From: Kondoa malvinella
Taxonomy: Eukaryota; Basidiomycota; Agaricostilbomycetes; Agaricostilbales; Kondoaceae
NCBI GenBank assembly: GCA_039545315.1
Contig: BCIM01000001.1
Span: forward strand, 916,805-980,804
Reading direction: 5' to 3'
Length of the DNA: 64,000 nucleotides
Shown here piece by piece: positions 34,701 to 45,908 of the stretch. The stretch's first letter is position 1. The number at the start of each line of letters is the position of its first letter. Made by a program: the position numbers and the translations under genes. Under the pieces are notes generated by a model that saw only the letters and a list, made by a program, of their open reading frames with translations, was not told the DNA's origin and searched no databases.

Positions 34701-34938
34701 TCTTGGTCACTGGGTCGGATGACAATCGGATGTGTATTTATCGAGTTTCGGTATGTCTTCCTCGCCACCGATCTTCAGCTGTAGCTCATGTTTCTGACAG
34801 ACTGGGGAACTCGTCTATGAATTTGTGCATAATGGAGGCGTGTACGAAGCGCTCTGGCATCCGACCCGAAACCAGATTGCCGTCACCGGAGCGGATCCAT
34901 CAGTAGCAGTGGTCGATGTCAGTCTTCTGAATCAGTGA
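31757..34938 (+). CDS. TBL1/SIF2-type LisH-WD40 corepressor subunit
   Basis: The start at 31757 gives MNATNENGENHSTSDLAA, then SNEVNMLVWAYLQETGLDHS, a LisH dimerisation motif. LVRILHKGLLYLEAEARW is the F-box-like second half found in TBL1/Sif2. An unusually long (roughly 390-residue) Ser/Pro/Gln-rich segment with KRKEREHD and KVTRRKS basic patches follows (32207-33370). A C-terminal beta-propeller comes next: LLQGHSSSVQPCCWNPK, STARIWDVS, GAEDGIARIWT, GTMLLTGSLDNTCCLWE, SCSMDKTVHI, LRGHKDEINSCRFDPSKTML, SSDDKTVRIWS, LLQGHTDQVQQVVW, GSDDNRMCIYRV. In yeast Sif2 is part of the Set3 histone-deacetylase complex; TBL1 serves NCoR/SMRT in animals. It acts in the nucleus. About nine introns, mostly inside the propeller. 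Confidence 0.85.
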
Positions 34939-35099
34939 AAGGGGTGAATTTGTGGTTGTTTGAGAGTTAAAGGGAAAGAGGTCTAAGTATTTGGGTCGAA
35001 AGAAAGCATAGAACCAAACCAAATGTACGCGAAAGTGTAAAATGAAAGAGAAGGGAAGCCAGGTGTCTCGCTGTCTATGATACATTCCTCTATTGTCAT

Positions 35100-36385
35100 T
35101 CATGCCTCTATCCCAGTTGGAGTGATGCTCCAATCAAATGTCGAGAACCCTTTTGCTCCAACTAACCTCAAATACCCTTTGATAGACTTGCTCTTGTTGA
35201 CCATCTTTTCCCTCATCTTTGCATCCTGACCTTGCATAACTTGTTTCAATGTCGTCTCGGGTGGAAAAGCAGGTATCTTGGCGGGATGTAAAGTGATATG
35301 ATGGGTGAGCTGAAGTTGACCGGCCAGTGCAATCCTAAGTGGATCAGATTCGTCGAAATGTGGGACTGGAGAAGCGTCATCTTTGAATGGGTTGGGGTAA
35401 GGCGGTGGCATGGGTTGTCGATAAAAAGGTGAGGTTTTCGACAAGGACGTAAATGCCCAATTGGTCATTACGATCACAACATTGTGAGATTGGCGAAAGG
35501 AGGATAATGCTTGCATGACGTATTTGATTGGGTGTGATGGGAGTGAAGAGGTTCTCGCTTGTGCTTGAGCGGATGATTCGGCTTCCTGGGGAAGAGGTGT
35601 TTTGGATTGCGTTTGTTCCAGCTCGTACTGGTTAGCAGTTAAGATTTCTGGTCCTCATAGTATGAAGAGCATGATGAAGCGTACCTTGTTCTGCCAATAG
35701 AATGCAGAGATGCTATCAATGATGACCAGGGCGACTTCTTGTTCCGGCAAAGTTTCGCGAATGTACTTGGGCAAAGTCTGTATTGAAACGGCAAGGGAAA
35801 GCATGCTTCCAGGTCGAAAGATGTGTATTCTCGAAAGTGTAACCAAGACTTGCTTCTCCAGTTCTTGAGCTGATGCTTCACCACCATAGAAATAGGGTAC
35901 GGTTTGACAATATTCTTTGATCCTTCGCTTGAGATGCGCGTCAACCATCAGAGCCAATCGTTCAACATCAAATCTTCCATCTGTATCATACACAATCACA
36001 GCTTTGCCTTTACCGCCCAGTTCGACTTTATCCGTTCGAGCAGGTCGATTAGGCGTAGAGATTTCCACCTCCCACATGGAAGACAGAGCAGTAGTGATAG
36101 CTAGGAAGTAACATAGTTGTGTTTTCCCTGATGTTGCGGCACCTTGAATTTCTACCACATCGCCATTGAGCGTCGCTGAAGTCGACGCTCGTGGATGGAA
36201 AGCAATCAAGAGCTCGTCCAGCGAAGTGAGGTAGGTCAGGCCGAAGCTCGGTGCAGTGTAGAAGCGGACAGAAGAGAGGAACTGAGCATAGACATGAGAC
36301 AGGCAAAACTTAGCAGCAGAGAAAGTACGTCAGAGCCTTTGACGGATTTAATCTCGTTGACCAGAGATGCTGCTGTACCAGTCAT
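35100..36385 (-). CDS. XRCC2: XRCC2-like RAD51 paralogue (RecA-fold ATPase)
   Basis: The start at 36385 (MTGTAASLVNEIKSVKGSD) joins over a 47-nt intron to FLSSVRFYTAPSFGLTYLTS and LDELLIAFHPRAST. GDVVEIQGAATSGKTQLCYF contains Walker A (GAATSGKT). AVIVYDTDGRFDVERLALMV and EVALVIIDSISAFYWQNK (Walker B, with the SAFYW that is characteristic of XRCC2) follow. A second exon continues KTPLPQEAESSA, then HNVVIVMTNWAF and ends SIKGYLRLVGAKGFSTFDWS before the stop at 35100. XRCC2 works in homologous recombination within RAD51-paralogue complexes. Only two or three introns, few for this window. It is divergent from an unrecognised gene. Confidence 0.78.
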
Positions 36386-36943
36386 CAGGGGTATATCACA
36401 TCCGGGTATCTGCACGAATCAAGGCCTTGAGTAGGAGTCCTCGTTGCTGCTGGTCGAGTGTGAGAGTTGTCGAGCGACGGCCAGAATACCAAGCTTGTGA
36501 TTACCAGGACTGCTATACCAGATATGCCCAATCTAGGATTATACCCTGTCGTGAAGCAAAGGGCGTCAGAGTGTCCTTGTTTCGCTATATCCTCTATTTC
36601 GACTATCGGTTCAGGCGGTCGTGGACTCGTTATCGCCTGCGGATGACATGCAACAGATTTCTGTACTTTTGGATCCCTGTGAATTATGCCACAAACTGGG
36701 GCGCTGTCTCGTCGGCCGCTAGCTGTGGCAATATCGTCATGGACAAGCTATCTTCTTGCTTGTTTGAACAACTGGACTCTTCTGTTGAGAAAGGAGAGGC
36801 TGCAGGTATATTCAAGACATACAAGACCAGTCAGTTGCCTCATGCAGACAGGCTCAAATGGCCAAGGTCCCTTTGTCATTAGTCCGGACTATCACTTGCA
36901 AGAGCATTGTTGCCTCTCTTCTTTCCGCTCCGAACCATTCGCT
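36386..36943. promoter_or_regulatory. Divergent region between XRCC2-like gene and an unrecognised gene
   Basis: About 560 nt. Plus-strand ORFs at 36367-36882 and 36686-37249 overlap in different frames; the second runs over a real exon in the wrong frame. No family features and no repeats. Confidence 0.4.
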
Positions 36944-38007
36944 ATGTCTACGGTCGTTCGAACATCTCAGAGACATGCAGGCGTCGATCCTGCCAGCGCG
37001 GGAAGCCATGCACAAATCAATAACGCCTTGACTGGTCTGTATTATAGCTGGTGGGAAAACGGTCGGCCCGACAGCAACAAGACCCTAGGTCCCCCTCCCA
37101 GCGATAATTTAATCTTTCGCGTCATGGCGTACGACATGGGAGGGAAGATGCTTTGCTGGGCAGCGGCACGATACTGTAAGTCTGTTGCCGACCATCCAGG
37201 CCTGATGGTTCTGATATTGCTGCTTCAGATAAGAGGCAGATCAGCATAACAGTTCGCTGTGAGCCGGAGCACAAAACAGCCTTAGGTCCGACGCTTTCAA
37301 CGTTGATCAATTTCGAGAGCCTCAAATGGAAAGACTTGCGCGGTAAGGTTCAAGGGCACGTCAACCCAAATAGCTACGACTCGACACAGCAGGACATTGT
37401 ACAACAGAGTTTTGTCATTGAATGCTTCGAGCATCTGGTTTTGTTCTTCGGAAGGCAAAAGATGACAAGGATGTGCTGCTAGAACGTTGCTTATCTGGAG
37501 CTCGGATGGGTGTGATGGCAGACAGACCTGAACCAATTAAAGGCTGATACTTGAGCTCATGGATACTTGGCCAATCGCGTCTTCGGCGGTGCGTGATTGG
37601 TGCAAACTTGTTGGTCGAGTCCATGGGGCCAAGGGAGCAGCGGAAGGAGATGCTAGTAATTGATATAGCTGGTAACCCGAAAGACGGCTACAGAGGTATG
37701 GCCTTTCGGTCCTTTCCTCAGAGATCTCATTTGAAGCACAGTTGAAATCAAGGTCCGCACCAACCACCCAGTTTACGACAAGCCTGCCGCACGAATCAGC
37801 AACTTGACAAGCACGCGCACAGCCGGATGCCTTGCTTTTCGGAGGCTCAAGCACATGCTCGAGTATGCTATGGCTGAGCTCAGCCATCGTCTAACACCGA
37901 CACAAGTCTCCAAGCATGGTATCATTGCCAAAGGTCAGGAAGAGAGTCAGACAGCGCTAGAGGCACTATATGGGCAGCATGGCATCGAGGTGTTGCGAAG
38001 AGGGTAG
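36944..38007 (+). CDS. Unrecognised multi-exon protein, divergent from XRCC2-like gene
   Basis: The start at 36944 gives MSTVVRTSQRHAGVDPASAG, then ALTGLYYSWWENGRPDSNKT and IFRVMAYDMGGKMLCWAAAR. Introns at about 37178-37230, 37343-37461 (acceptor CAAAAG), 37507-37551 (acceptor CTTGAG) and 37660-37740 join RQISITVRCEPEHKTALGPT, DDKDVLLERCLSGARMG, LMDTWPIASSAVRDWCKLVG and EIKVRTNHPVYDKPAARISN. The protein ends YGQHGIEVLRRG. About 270 residues, mixed charge, no signal peptide or membrane helix. The even amino-acid make-up and phase-consistent joins argue for a real gene. I do not recognise the family. The minus-strand ORF at 37537-37887 is its shadow. Confidence 0.55.
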
Positions 38008-38220
38008 TTCTGTCAGTCTAGAGGTCGAGCTCGAGAGCAATCAGATGTCGAGACAAACCTGCCTTTGAACTGTTGTATTGGCTTGTATGCATGTAGCTGT
38101 GAGGCGAGAGATCGTTTGTACCAATCAAAGTCTCCGGATCTCGTCATCAACACCGTTAATTCGGTTACATCTCTCTCTTGCCCTTGAACAGCCTTGAGAA
38201 TCCCAGCAAACAACTCAAAA

Positions 38221-38832
38221 ATGATGTCTCTTACTCGTACAATGCGTCTAGCGCCTGCAGCAAGGACGAGATGCTTCTCTACCCAACCTCGCACAGCCTT
38301 TCCTTTCGGAAGCAATAGTAATTTAGGCGCTCTTCAGTCTGCAGAGCACAAGCTGATGACAGAGCAGTGCACGACAATGACCCAGCTGTGATCGACAAGC
38401 AGCTCAACAAGAGTAAAAAGGGCGAAAGCGTTTCACCGCATCAGGATGTACCGAAATGGAACGAGGTCAGCCCTTCTCAGTATTGCTTAGATTGCAGCTT
38501 ACTCTGTGTGTGTTTGACATTGCAGACGCTCGCTTCAGACTCGTAAGTGCGAGCTGAGCGTCTGGCTTGTTCAGTAGTAAATCGGTCTTGTGCCTACACC
38601 TAGGGAAGCAGTAATCAAGAGTGAGCGCCACGCTTCAGGCAAGGAAGATTTAGCGAGTCTACAGGATACTACCGTCGAGCACATCCAGTATGTCCTTTTA
38701 TCCCTTTGACCAGCTTGCGTGCTCAATTGTAATCGGCGCAGGAAAAGCCAAAAGGACGGTATTGATGATGTAGTTGTAGAGAAGGTGCAACAAGTAAAGG
38801 AGACTGTCAAGGAGATCTTCAAGAAGGCGTAG
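38221..38832 (+). CDS. Small probable mitochondrial protein
   Basis: The start at 38221 gives MMSLTRTMRLAPAARTRCFS, an Arg-rich amphipathic presequence with an RCFS cleavage-like site. A 35-nt intron (GTAATTTAGG..CACAAG) joins FPFGSN to TDDRAVHDNDPAVIDKQLNK. KGESVSPHQDVPKWNETLAS, ASLQDTTVEHI and an amphipathic C-terminal helix DDVVVEKVQQVKETVKEIFK follow, stop TAG at 38830-38832. About 140 residues with four introns. The NDPxVxxxxxxxxxxG..PxWNExLAS pattern recalls conserved, uncharacterised fungal mitochondrial proteins. Function unknown. Confidence 0.6.
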
Positions 38833-38891
38833 AGCTCTGTAATAGCAACCTTTCACATATTTTGCATTTGCTCCTGACCTTCATCTCGACA

Positions 38892-39500
38892 ATGGTAAGA
38901 TCAGCCTTTGATGCAGCAATTCCGCTCTCAGACAATATATTAGCCACGCAGTAAACCTTCTCGATCATCACGGATCCACAACAAAGCGCCTTCTAGTTCA
39001 GCGATAGAACATGTCCACGATATTGAAGTCGATGAGCCTGCTCAAGCCTCTACTTCTGCCGCTGCTATAGAAGTAAACGATGCTGCAAGATCTTTGGAGT
39101 ACCAGACAGCTGTGAATGCACGTAATAAGCGAGAACTGGCCCTCGCACAAAAAGTTAAAGGTAGGTTCTGTCGCTCAACTAGCTCTCTGCCATTTAAAGC
39201 CATTTGGGTACTACAGAACGAGAAGCGAACAAACAACCCTATTCACGCTCTCACCGAAAACGACTGAATCGTAAAGAGAAGTCAGCCCTAACAGCCAATC
39301 TAGGCGAAGTCGATCAAGCGCTGGACGAAGTCGCGTTACCCATCAATCAAGTCGTAGTGAATGAAATGACTATCGGTCAAGCGGCGGAAGAGCGTGCGTT
39401 GGGTAAAAAGACAAAGAAGGTTCCTGTTGCCGCTGTGTCAGCTGCTCAAGCGGAGAAGAAGGAGAAGTTGACTGCCAAGAAGAGGCAGAAGGTATTGTGA
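38892..39500 (+). CDS. Small basic nuclear protein, Alb1-like (ribosome biogenesis?)
   Basis: The coding start is a bare ATG at 38892 followed at once by GTAAG. The acceptor ATATATTAG gives MPRSKPSRSSRIHNKAPSSS, phase 0. The acidic/Ala middle (EVDEPAQASTSAAAIEVNDA) and KKRELALAQ-like helices lead, after a second intron near 39160-39216, to PYSRSHRKRLNRKEKSALTA and a Lys-rich end EKKEKLTAKKRQKVL. The arrangement (N-terminal KPSRSSR, central SxxxxKRxxRKEK) resembles Alb1, the Arx1-binding 60S shuttling factor of fungi. This is a weak similarity judged from memory of the family's style. An Slx9 assignment was considered and fits less well. Confidence 0.5.
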
Positions 39501-40091
39501 GACTCTATCTCTACTGTCTGGCTGCGGATACTGAGAAGTCGGGACTAGGGCGGAAGCCAACAGTCGGTTGGTTCCACTGCTCAATCACAAGGACTTTGTT
39601 GCGAATCCATTCGTACGTTTGCTGCTTTCTCGCGGTTCGTCCGCTGAGTAATTCCATATAGGCTGCCATTCGCCAACATGCTGCAAATACTTTGGTCGCG
39701 CATCGTCCGGACAGACGTCCGTCGAACAAGAAGCAGTAAAAGGCTTGTCTTGGCTGGCTGTACTTCATTACCCTGCATTGCAATATACCTCGCATCTTGT
39801 CCCCATCTTACTGCTTGACACGTAGCGGACCGTTTCATCAGTTTTGGAAAAGAAACTGTCCTTTGACCGACCGGTGTCAAGAAAGCGGACGACTAGCAAC
39901 GAAATCGAGGGCAGGAATCACGCAAGGGACTCAAGAAGACAATCAAAGCAAGAATTATATAAAATGTCCTATGTTAAATGAAAGGAAAGGTAACAAAGAG
40001 CGTTTAATGTGCGCGACCATATACTGCCTAATAAATCCCCGAATCTATATATGCCCCTCAACTGATAACTCTTGCGGTAGAAGAGTCAGAT
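39501..40091. other. Convergent intergenic region with one doubtful minus-strand ORF
   Basis: About 590 nt between the 3' ends of the Alb1-like gene and a GPI-protein gene. A minus-strand ORF at 39511-39795 (MRGILQCRVMKYSQPRQAFY onward, then TARKQQTYEWIRNKVLVIEQ) is open for 94 codons with plausible composition and could be the last exon of a small gene. No upstream exon or family could be found, so it is not called. The right half is A-rich, as 3' regions are. Confidence 0.35.
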
Positions 40092-41137
40092 TTAGATGAG
40101 GAAAGCGCCAAGGGCTACGGCTGCCAAACCAGTGACAGCCTTGCCAATCTAGTTTGAAAAAAGCGTTAGTCCAGATGGTGCAGTGGTCAGCAGAAGACGT
40201 ACGGTAGCGACGCTGGCACCAGAGTCAGGTGCGGTAGGTTGAGCTGATTGAGCTGCGTCGGTGGCTGGGGTTGAAGAGCCAGCTGGCGAAGATGATTGAG
40301 GGCTAAATGATACCTCATTGAGTACTTGACTACAGATGCAAAAATCTCAAGCTTACCGCGATGAAGTCATCATGCTGCTGGTAGGGGCAGAGGAAGAGGC
40401 AGGTGCAGATGATGAAGAGTCTTCTTCTTGAGCACTTGAGGAGCTGGTCGCCGCGCTGAAAATTTGATTAGTTTAAGTACCACCAATATTCCGAGAACAC
40501 CACTCACGCGGAGGAAGAAGCACCAGTGTTTCCGGCAGCAGCTCCGCCAGCGACAGTTGATGCAGCAGTGTTTGAGCCAGCAGCCAAGCAGTCAGCGCTG
40601 ACACCCTCTCCAATGGTGACTTGGTCGGAGAAGCTGTCGGGAACGTGTTAGCACTGCCACACAGCAAAGTCATGAAAAGGTGGCTGACTTGACGGCTCCG
40701 GTGTTGTCTCGGATTTGCTGTAAATAGAATGAGCATTCATATCATCATCCGATTTTTCGTATACTCACGAAAGTGACAGGGGTTCCAGCTGCCAAATCGA
40801 CAACCCAAGTCAAAGAGGTGTCTGAAGTCTGATCGAATTGCTTGAGCGGGGTGCCAGAAGCTTGACCACCTGCCAAGAGAGTAAGACTATTTGATGACTC
40901 GAGCTGATGAGCGTACCTGGAAGGATAGACAGGAAGTAAGGAGCCTGTCCGCCGCTCCAGTTGATAAGAGCAGGCTGGCACTGAAGAAGCGAGGCTGGGG
41001 TCTATTTCAAAAATTGTGAGCAAACTTCCAGGGCGACGCGTCTGGTGTGGCGCGAGATAAAAAGGACTCACGTTGATCTGAGCTTGAGCCCAAGCGGAAG
41101 CGACGAAAGCGAAGAATAGAGTTGCTGGGACAATCAT
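40092..41137 (-). CDS. Secreted Ser/Thr-rich GPI-anchored wall protein
   Basis: The start at 41137 gives the signal peptide MIVPATLFFAFVASAWAQAQ. After an intron follows TPASLLQCQPALINWSGGQA, then PYFLSILPG. Across more introns come PLKQFDQTSDTSLTWVVDLA, GTPVTFQIRDNTGAVKFSDQ and VTIGEGVSADCL. This is the beta-sandwich domain of the fungal Ser-Thr-rich GPI-anchored (Kre9/Knh1-like) secreted family, common in basidiomycetes. A Ser/Ala/Thr tract follows, and a hydrophobic C-terminus (VTGLAAVALGAFLI) predicts GPI addition. Two conserved Cys (QCQPA, ADCL) frame the domain. It is likely a cell-wall or plasma-membrane structural protein. About six introns. Confidence 0.78.
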
Positions 41138-41486
41138 GTTTGCTATTGAGTAGTGGGTAGGACTTGTCATGCATGAAAGATAAGGTTGTGGGCCAAACAA
41201 CAAATTTGCAATGCGACTTACGAAGTACTGAGAATGAGTGTATTCGTAAAAAGTATCAAGGAGTAGTCGTTAGCGAGAAAGAGAACACAACAAGTTTGGT
41301 GGTGGAAGACAAGGACAAAAGACGAGAAAGAAGCGCGGTGAGGCTTCCAGCGTGTTCCGGACGTTGGCCGCCGCCGGTGTGTTTTGATTTCTGGGCGCGT
41401 ACCTCAACTGAGACTGGCTTTATATCTAACGAAGTCTAGTTTGCAATTCAGCTCGTCTAATACACATACAAACATTCCTCGCGAAC
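41138..41486. other. Spacer between GPI-protein and PFK genes (both minus strand)
   Basis: About 350 nt carrying the GPI-protein promoter and the PFK 3' end. No motif or repeat stands out. Confidence 0.35.
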
Positions 41487-44400
41487 CTAATTTTGAACCA
41501 AGTCCAATCTCCCTGACATCAAGTCTACGAGCGGGCGCAGACGCAACCACCAAGGATCCTTGCCGCGCCTGAGCTTCATGTCTGCTTGTTCTTCAACTTC
41601 TCGCAGACTCGCGAAGCGAACTTTGGCGCCTTCAATGACCAGCACAGCGGCAGTGACTCCTTCTTTAGACGTGTGGTCGTGTTTCCAACCTTGTGACGCG
41701 GCAGATACACCAGCTCCGTGTCGTTCGATGAATTGGATACACCTGACAGCCAATCGGACAGCTCGTGTTCGGTCCCTTGGTGACGGTGTTCCGCCTTGCA
41801 GGGTATGACCAAGCTTGACATTTCGCGCGTCGAACATCTTGCCGCCCTCATCTTGCAATATGTCGGTCAGTACATCCGTGTTGTAGCACTTGGAAGACTT
41901 TTCGCTCAAGATTACGAGTCGACCCTCGCTTTTGCCTTTGTGATCGGCGGCATATCTTTGCTTGAGGAAAGAGACATCGTCGTGCACTTTGGAAAGGGAC
42001 ATTCCTTCTTCTGGAATGTAACAGACCAACGCGCCAGATGCCAGAGCGCCGAGGGTTGCGATGTAGCCACATGTCTAGAATAGTCAGAATTGGAATGCGC
42101 TCGCTGCAGACTAAAACTCACTCCTCCTTGTGCTTCGACGACAAACACTCGATTCCTGTTGGCCGACGCGCTCTGCTTTATAACATCACAGTCTGCAGGA
42201 TAACCAGTAAATGCGAGTTCCCGATATATTTGAATTAGCTTACTGTCGACCAGAACGTTGATGGATGTATCGGATCCTAATGACCATTCTGATAGAGGAA
42301 CGTTGTTACTGATCTAGAGGCAGCATGAGATGGTGACAAGCTGAAAAAGCGAGTTTGATCTTACCGTTGCAGGAAGATGTAGCAAAGGCATCTCGAAGAT
42401 CGGATGCTCTATTCGAGCCTTCTCCAGCTCCAACACGCTGCTGAAAGCCTCAAAGCCACCAATGACCAGCAATCCTTGCAGCCCATGCTTCTCCATAGCT
42501 TTCGCGACGCCAGGTAGATCAATGCTTGGCGTCTTGCGATTGGTGCCTAGTTCAGAACCGCCTCGAGTAGCCCATTCATCTACTTTGAGCCATGCAAGCT
42601 CAGACACGTTGTCGTCAAGTAGACCTGGGAAAGAATTGTAGATGCCGAGCGGTGTGTGGCCTCGCGCTAAACAGTATTGTACTGCTGTTCTCGTTGCGGT
42701 GTTCATGCCTCCAGCTGGCGCGCCGACGCTGTGATCTCATGTAAGCCTAGTCTTAACCTGAAGATAGCACTTACTGGATGATGCCTATCCGTAACCGCTG
42801 CTCTTTCGGTAGCAGCAGCTTCTCGTCCAGCCTCGATATCGCATAGAAAGCCTTCAAGCATTCGCCAAACTCCGAGTCTCTGAGCGAGAGCGCTTTCTCA
42901 AACTCCTTGTTCTCTATAGCCTTGGTGACCGCTTGTGTCATCTTGACAGCCTCCATCAAAGGTCTTCGCATGATCTTGTTCTCTTCAATCCCGATAACAG
43001 GTGATGGCTCGCCAGGTTTAGACGTAAGCAGCGCTTCGACAGCTTCTACACCTTGGAGTGTAGCGAGGATACGATCGAAAGCGACCGGTTTACCGCCTCT
43101 TTGGGTATGACCTAAAGTGGTGACTCGGGTGTCGAGACCTAGCTGATCGGATAGAACAGTCTTGATAGCATCCGGGGAGATTGGGTTGAGATGCTTGTCG
43201 TGCGCTCCTTCGGCCACAATAATGATGGATTTGCGCTTGCCTAGCGTCCGATGCTGTATAGCACTATGGGTTACATACCAACAAGTCAGGCAGTGGGTTC
43301 GACGACTTACGTGCTTGAGGACCTTACACATTTCCGACTTCCAGTCATCAGATTCGGGCGGAGATTCAGGAATGAAGAGGAAATCAGCGCCAGTACTGTA
43401 GATTCGACGGAAAGTTCAAGCTCATAACAAGCTAATATTCCGCGAGATCTACCTGATAGCAGCCATCACAGCTAGCCAACCACAATGCCGACCCATGACT
43501 TCAACGACGAACGCACGCTGATGGGAAGAAGCCGTAGAAGAGATGGAGTCTACCGAGTCGCAGATACGTTGCAGCGCTGTGCTGGCTCCAATCGTCAGAT
43601 CTGTTCCGGACATGTCATTGTCGATACTTCCAACAGCTGTGAAGCAGAAAGAAAGCTTAGAGACAATGCATCAGCGCTTCACTCCTACTCACTCTACGAA
43701 GAATCATCAGCGAAGAGATAGAAAACAAGCTAGACTGACTCACTCCAGCAATGTTAAGATACTTGTGCTCCTCTGCAGTCTGCTGATCTATCTTGCCCGC
43801 ATCCAGCAGCACCTTGACATGTTGACTCCATTCCTCCCTAAGCTTATCCGCACCCGTCAAACTTCCATCACCACCACAAACGACCAACGCATCAATCCCA
43901 TGTTTGAGCAGGTTAAGCACAGCTTTGGTCCTTCCTTCAAACTCTCGAAATTCTTTGCTTCGCGCTGTCCCGATCAACGTTCCTCCTGCACCCAAGAAGC
44001 CACGAACATCGTCCCAACCTACTTGTATGATGTGTCTGCCTTTCAAAGCGACTTCGCCTTCACCATCTTTGAGCAGTTCACCCTCGCCGTATGTAGGTAA
44101 GAAGCGGGTAGAAGCATGGGTAGTCGTTCCTTGTACAGACTTGAATTGAGACTTGACAGGTGATGCATTTTCTGATTCTTTCGCTGCAGTAGTGTTCTAT
44201 GCACGCTTGTCAGCTAGTTCATACCGTGCATAGGAGGAAACTTGCGCCTAGAATGAGACCTTCCCAACCTTCTCTGATGATGAAAGTCTCGCAGCCTCTG
44301 CGCCCAGCATATCAGCCTGATACAATGCAGGCAGAGCCAGGACTGACCTGTTCAGACCCATCCTGACTACAGCTCGCACACAAGCAGACATGCCTGCCGC

Positions 44401-44556
44401 ATCACCTCCAGAAGTGAGGACCTTATCAAAAAGGTAGGTCACATCAGCTCTATTTACGCTTGAATGCAGCAGAGGGAGACCTACAGCGAGACGTCGAGGT
44501 GCTTTGTGGGCTTTGTCTGGGTGCAAAGCCTCGTCTGCATTGTTGCTGGGCTCCAT
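41487..44556 (-). CDS. PFK1: 6-phosphofructokinase (eukaryotic double-length form)
   Basis: The start at 44556 ([20 protein letters not shown]) leads to [20 protein letters not shown], the ATP-site start of [42 protein letters not shown] and [20 protein letters not shown] (fructose-6-phosphate site) complete the N-terminal half. The second half ([74 protein letters not shown]) is the regulatory repeat. It ends [14 protein letters not shown]. This makes the usual fungal length of about 780-800 residues. It phosphorylates fructose-6-phosphate in cytosolic glycolysis. The Asp of GGDGS and the base-region residues needed for catalysis are present. About thirteen short introns. Confidence 0.94.
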
Positions 44557-44873
44557 TGCTCCTTATCGCTTTCCTTGTTGAGCGAGGTGACGTTGACTTG
44601 GGGCAGACGTGGTAGAGGCGAGACGCGGGAGAAAGAGAGAGCACGTTTGAGCCGGTGCTGTGAGTCACTGCTTGACGTCGACAAGCTGTGCACGAAGGAG
44701 TCAAGGGAGAGAAGACCCAAGAAGTTCGTGCTCAAGCAAGTCATTTTCGTTAAGTTTGTATAAGTTCGCCTACTATGTTACAAATGCTCCTAGATACTGA
44801 CCAGATAGAAGAGAAAGATTACCACCTAAATGATACAAGAGAGGACGACTTTTGCTATAGCTGACGACCTTGT
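44557..44873. other. Spacer between RAS and PFK1 (both minus strand)
   Basis: About 320 nt between the RAS stop and the PFK start, so it should hold the PFK1 promoter. Small ORFs on both strands appear to be chance. No repeat seen. Confidence 0.35.
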
Positions 44874-45908
44874 TCAGACGATAACACAGCCATTGCAGCA
44901 ACCTGCTTTGTCTGCTTGCTTGTCTTGCATTGACATTTGCATGCCTTGTTGCGTCTGTGTACGACCGGCTGTTTGTTCCTGTGAAGAAAGGATCAGCTAA
45001 GGCTTGATTGACTTTGCGGGCAATTTCTTACCTTGTTGTACTTTCGGATCTCCCTGACCAAGTTACCAAAAGCCTCGTCAACATTTATCCTCTGCTTTGC
45101 CGAAGTCTCTATGAAGCGGCAGCCAAAATGTTTCGCCAAGTCCTTGCCCTCTGTGCGAAGAAGAGTTCAATTAGCGTTCTCAGAACGCTCAAAACCTTGC
45201 TACGCACCATGTGTACCGACTTGACGCTCATAGTCTAGATCGCACTTGTTGGCTACCACTACCACAGGGAAGAAATCCCGGTCCTTGACTCGTAGGATCT
45301 GTTGATGGAAAGTTGATCTGTGGGTATGAGTGTGCTTAGTACGGACAGTACAACGGCATGCTGCAGCAACCCACATTTCCTCGAAAGAGTTGCGACTGGT
45401 TATCGAGTAGACTAGGAGGAAACCTTCGCCTGTTCGCATGTATTGTTCCCTCATTGCGCTGTACGACACGGTGCCCAATGAATCAGACGAGTCTGAACGT
45501 TAGATTCTCGACGCACCTGTACTCCTCCTGACCGGCTGTGTCTAATACATCCAGCAGAGCGACTTCTTCATCTACCATGCATTGTTTCCTATACGAGTCT
45601 GTCAAACGAATATCAGCTCAACATCGCAACTCCCAACGAGTTGACCTACCCTCTATAGTAGGGTCATACTCATCCACGAAATGAGATTGGATGAATTGAA
45701 TCGTCAAGGCTGATTTCCCAACACCTGCAGGTCCAAGCTCTCTTCAGCCCTTTTGACTCTCTACTCGCTATACATAAGACTGACCACCACCGCCTACTAC
45801 AACGAGCTTGTATTCACGTAGAAAAGTCTATTTCACGAGCGAGAAGAGCGTGAGCACAAACGCGCGTTCTTTCCAAAAGCAGACAAGAAGGAAACTGACA
45901 GCTGCCAT
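44874..45908 (-). CDS. RAS1: Ras GTPase
   Basis: The start at 45908 is a 9-nt coding exon (MAA) that joins [20 protein letters not shown] (P-loop). [20 protein letters not shown] is switch I/effector. [20 protein letters not shown] is switch II, with the catalytic Gln. [35 protein letters not shown] (NKxD) and [16 protein letters not shown] (SAK) follow. The tail ends [11 protein letters not shown]: a CaaX box for farnesylation plus upstream Cys for palmitoylation. This marks a plasma-membrane Ras upstream of cAMP or MAPK signalling. No activating substitution: the P-loop glycines and switch II Gln are normal. About seven introns; length about 210 residues. Confidence 0.94.

Noticed and set aside
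37537..37887. Minus-strand ORF of 116 codons
   Set aside because: Overlaps exons of the plus-strand unknown gene that join in phase; treated as a shadow.
38892..39500. Slx9 identity for the small basic protein
   Set aside because: Its C-terminus lacks the Slx9-type ending; the Alb1-like arrangement fits better, though weakly.
39511..39795. 94-codon minus-strand ORF
   Set aside because: Protein-like in parts, but no upstream exon, start logic or family; noted only as doubtful.
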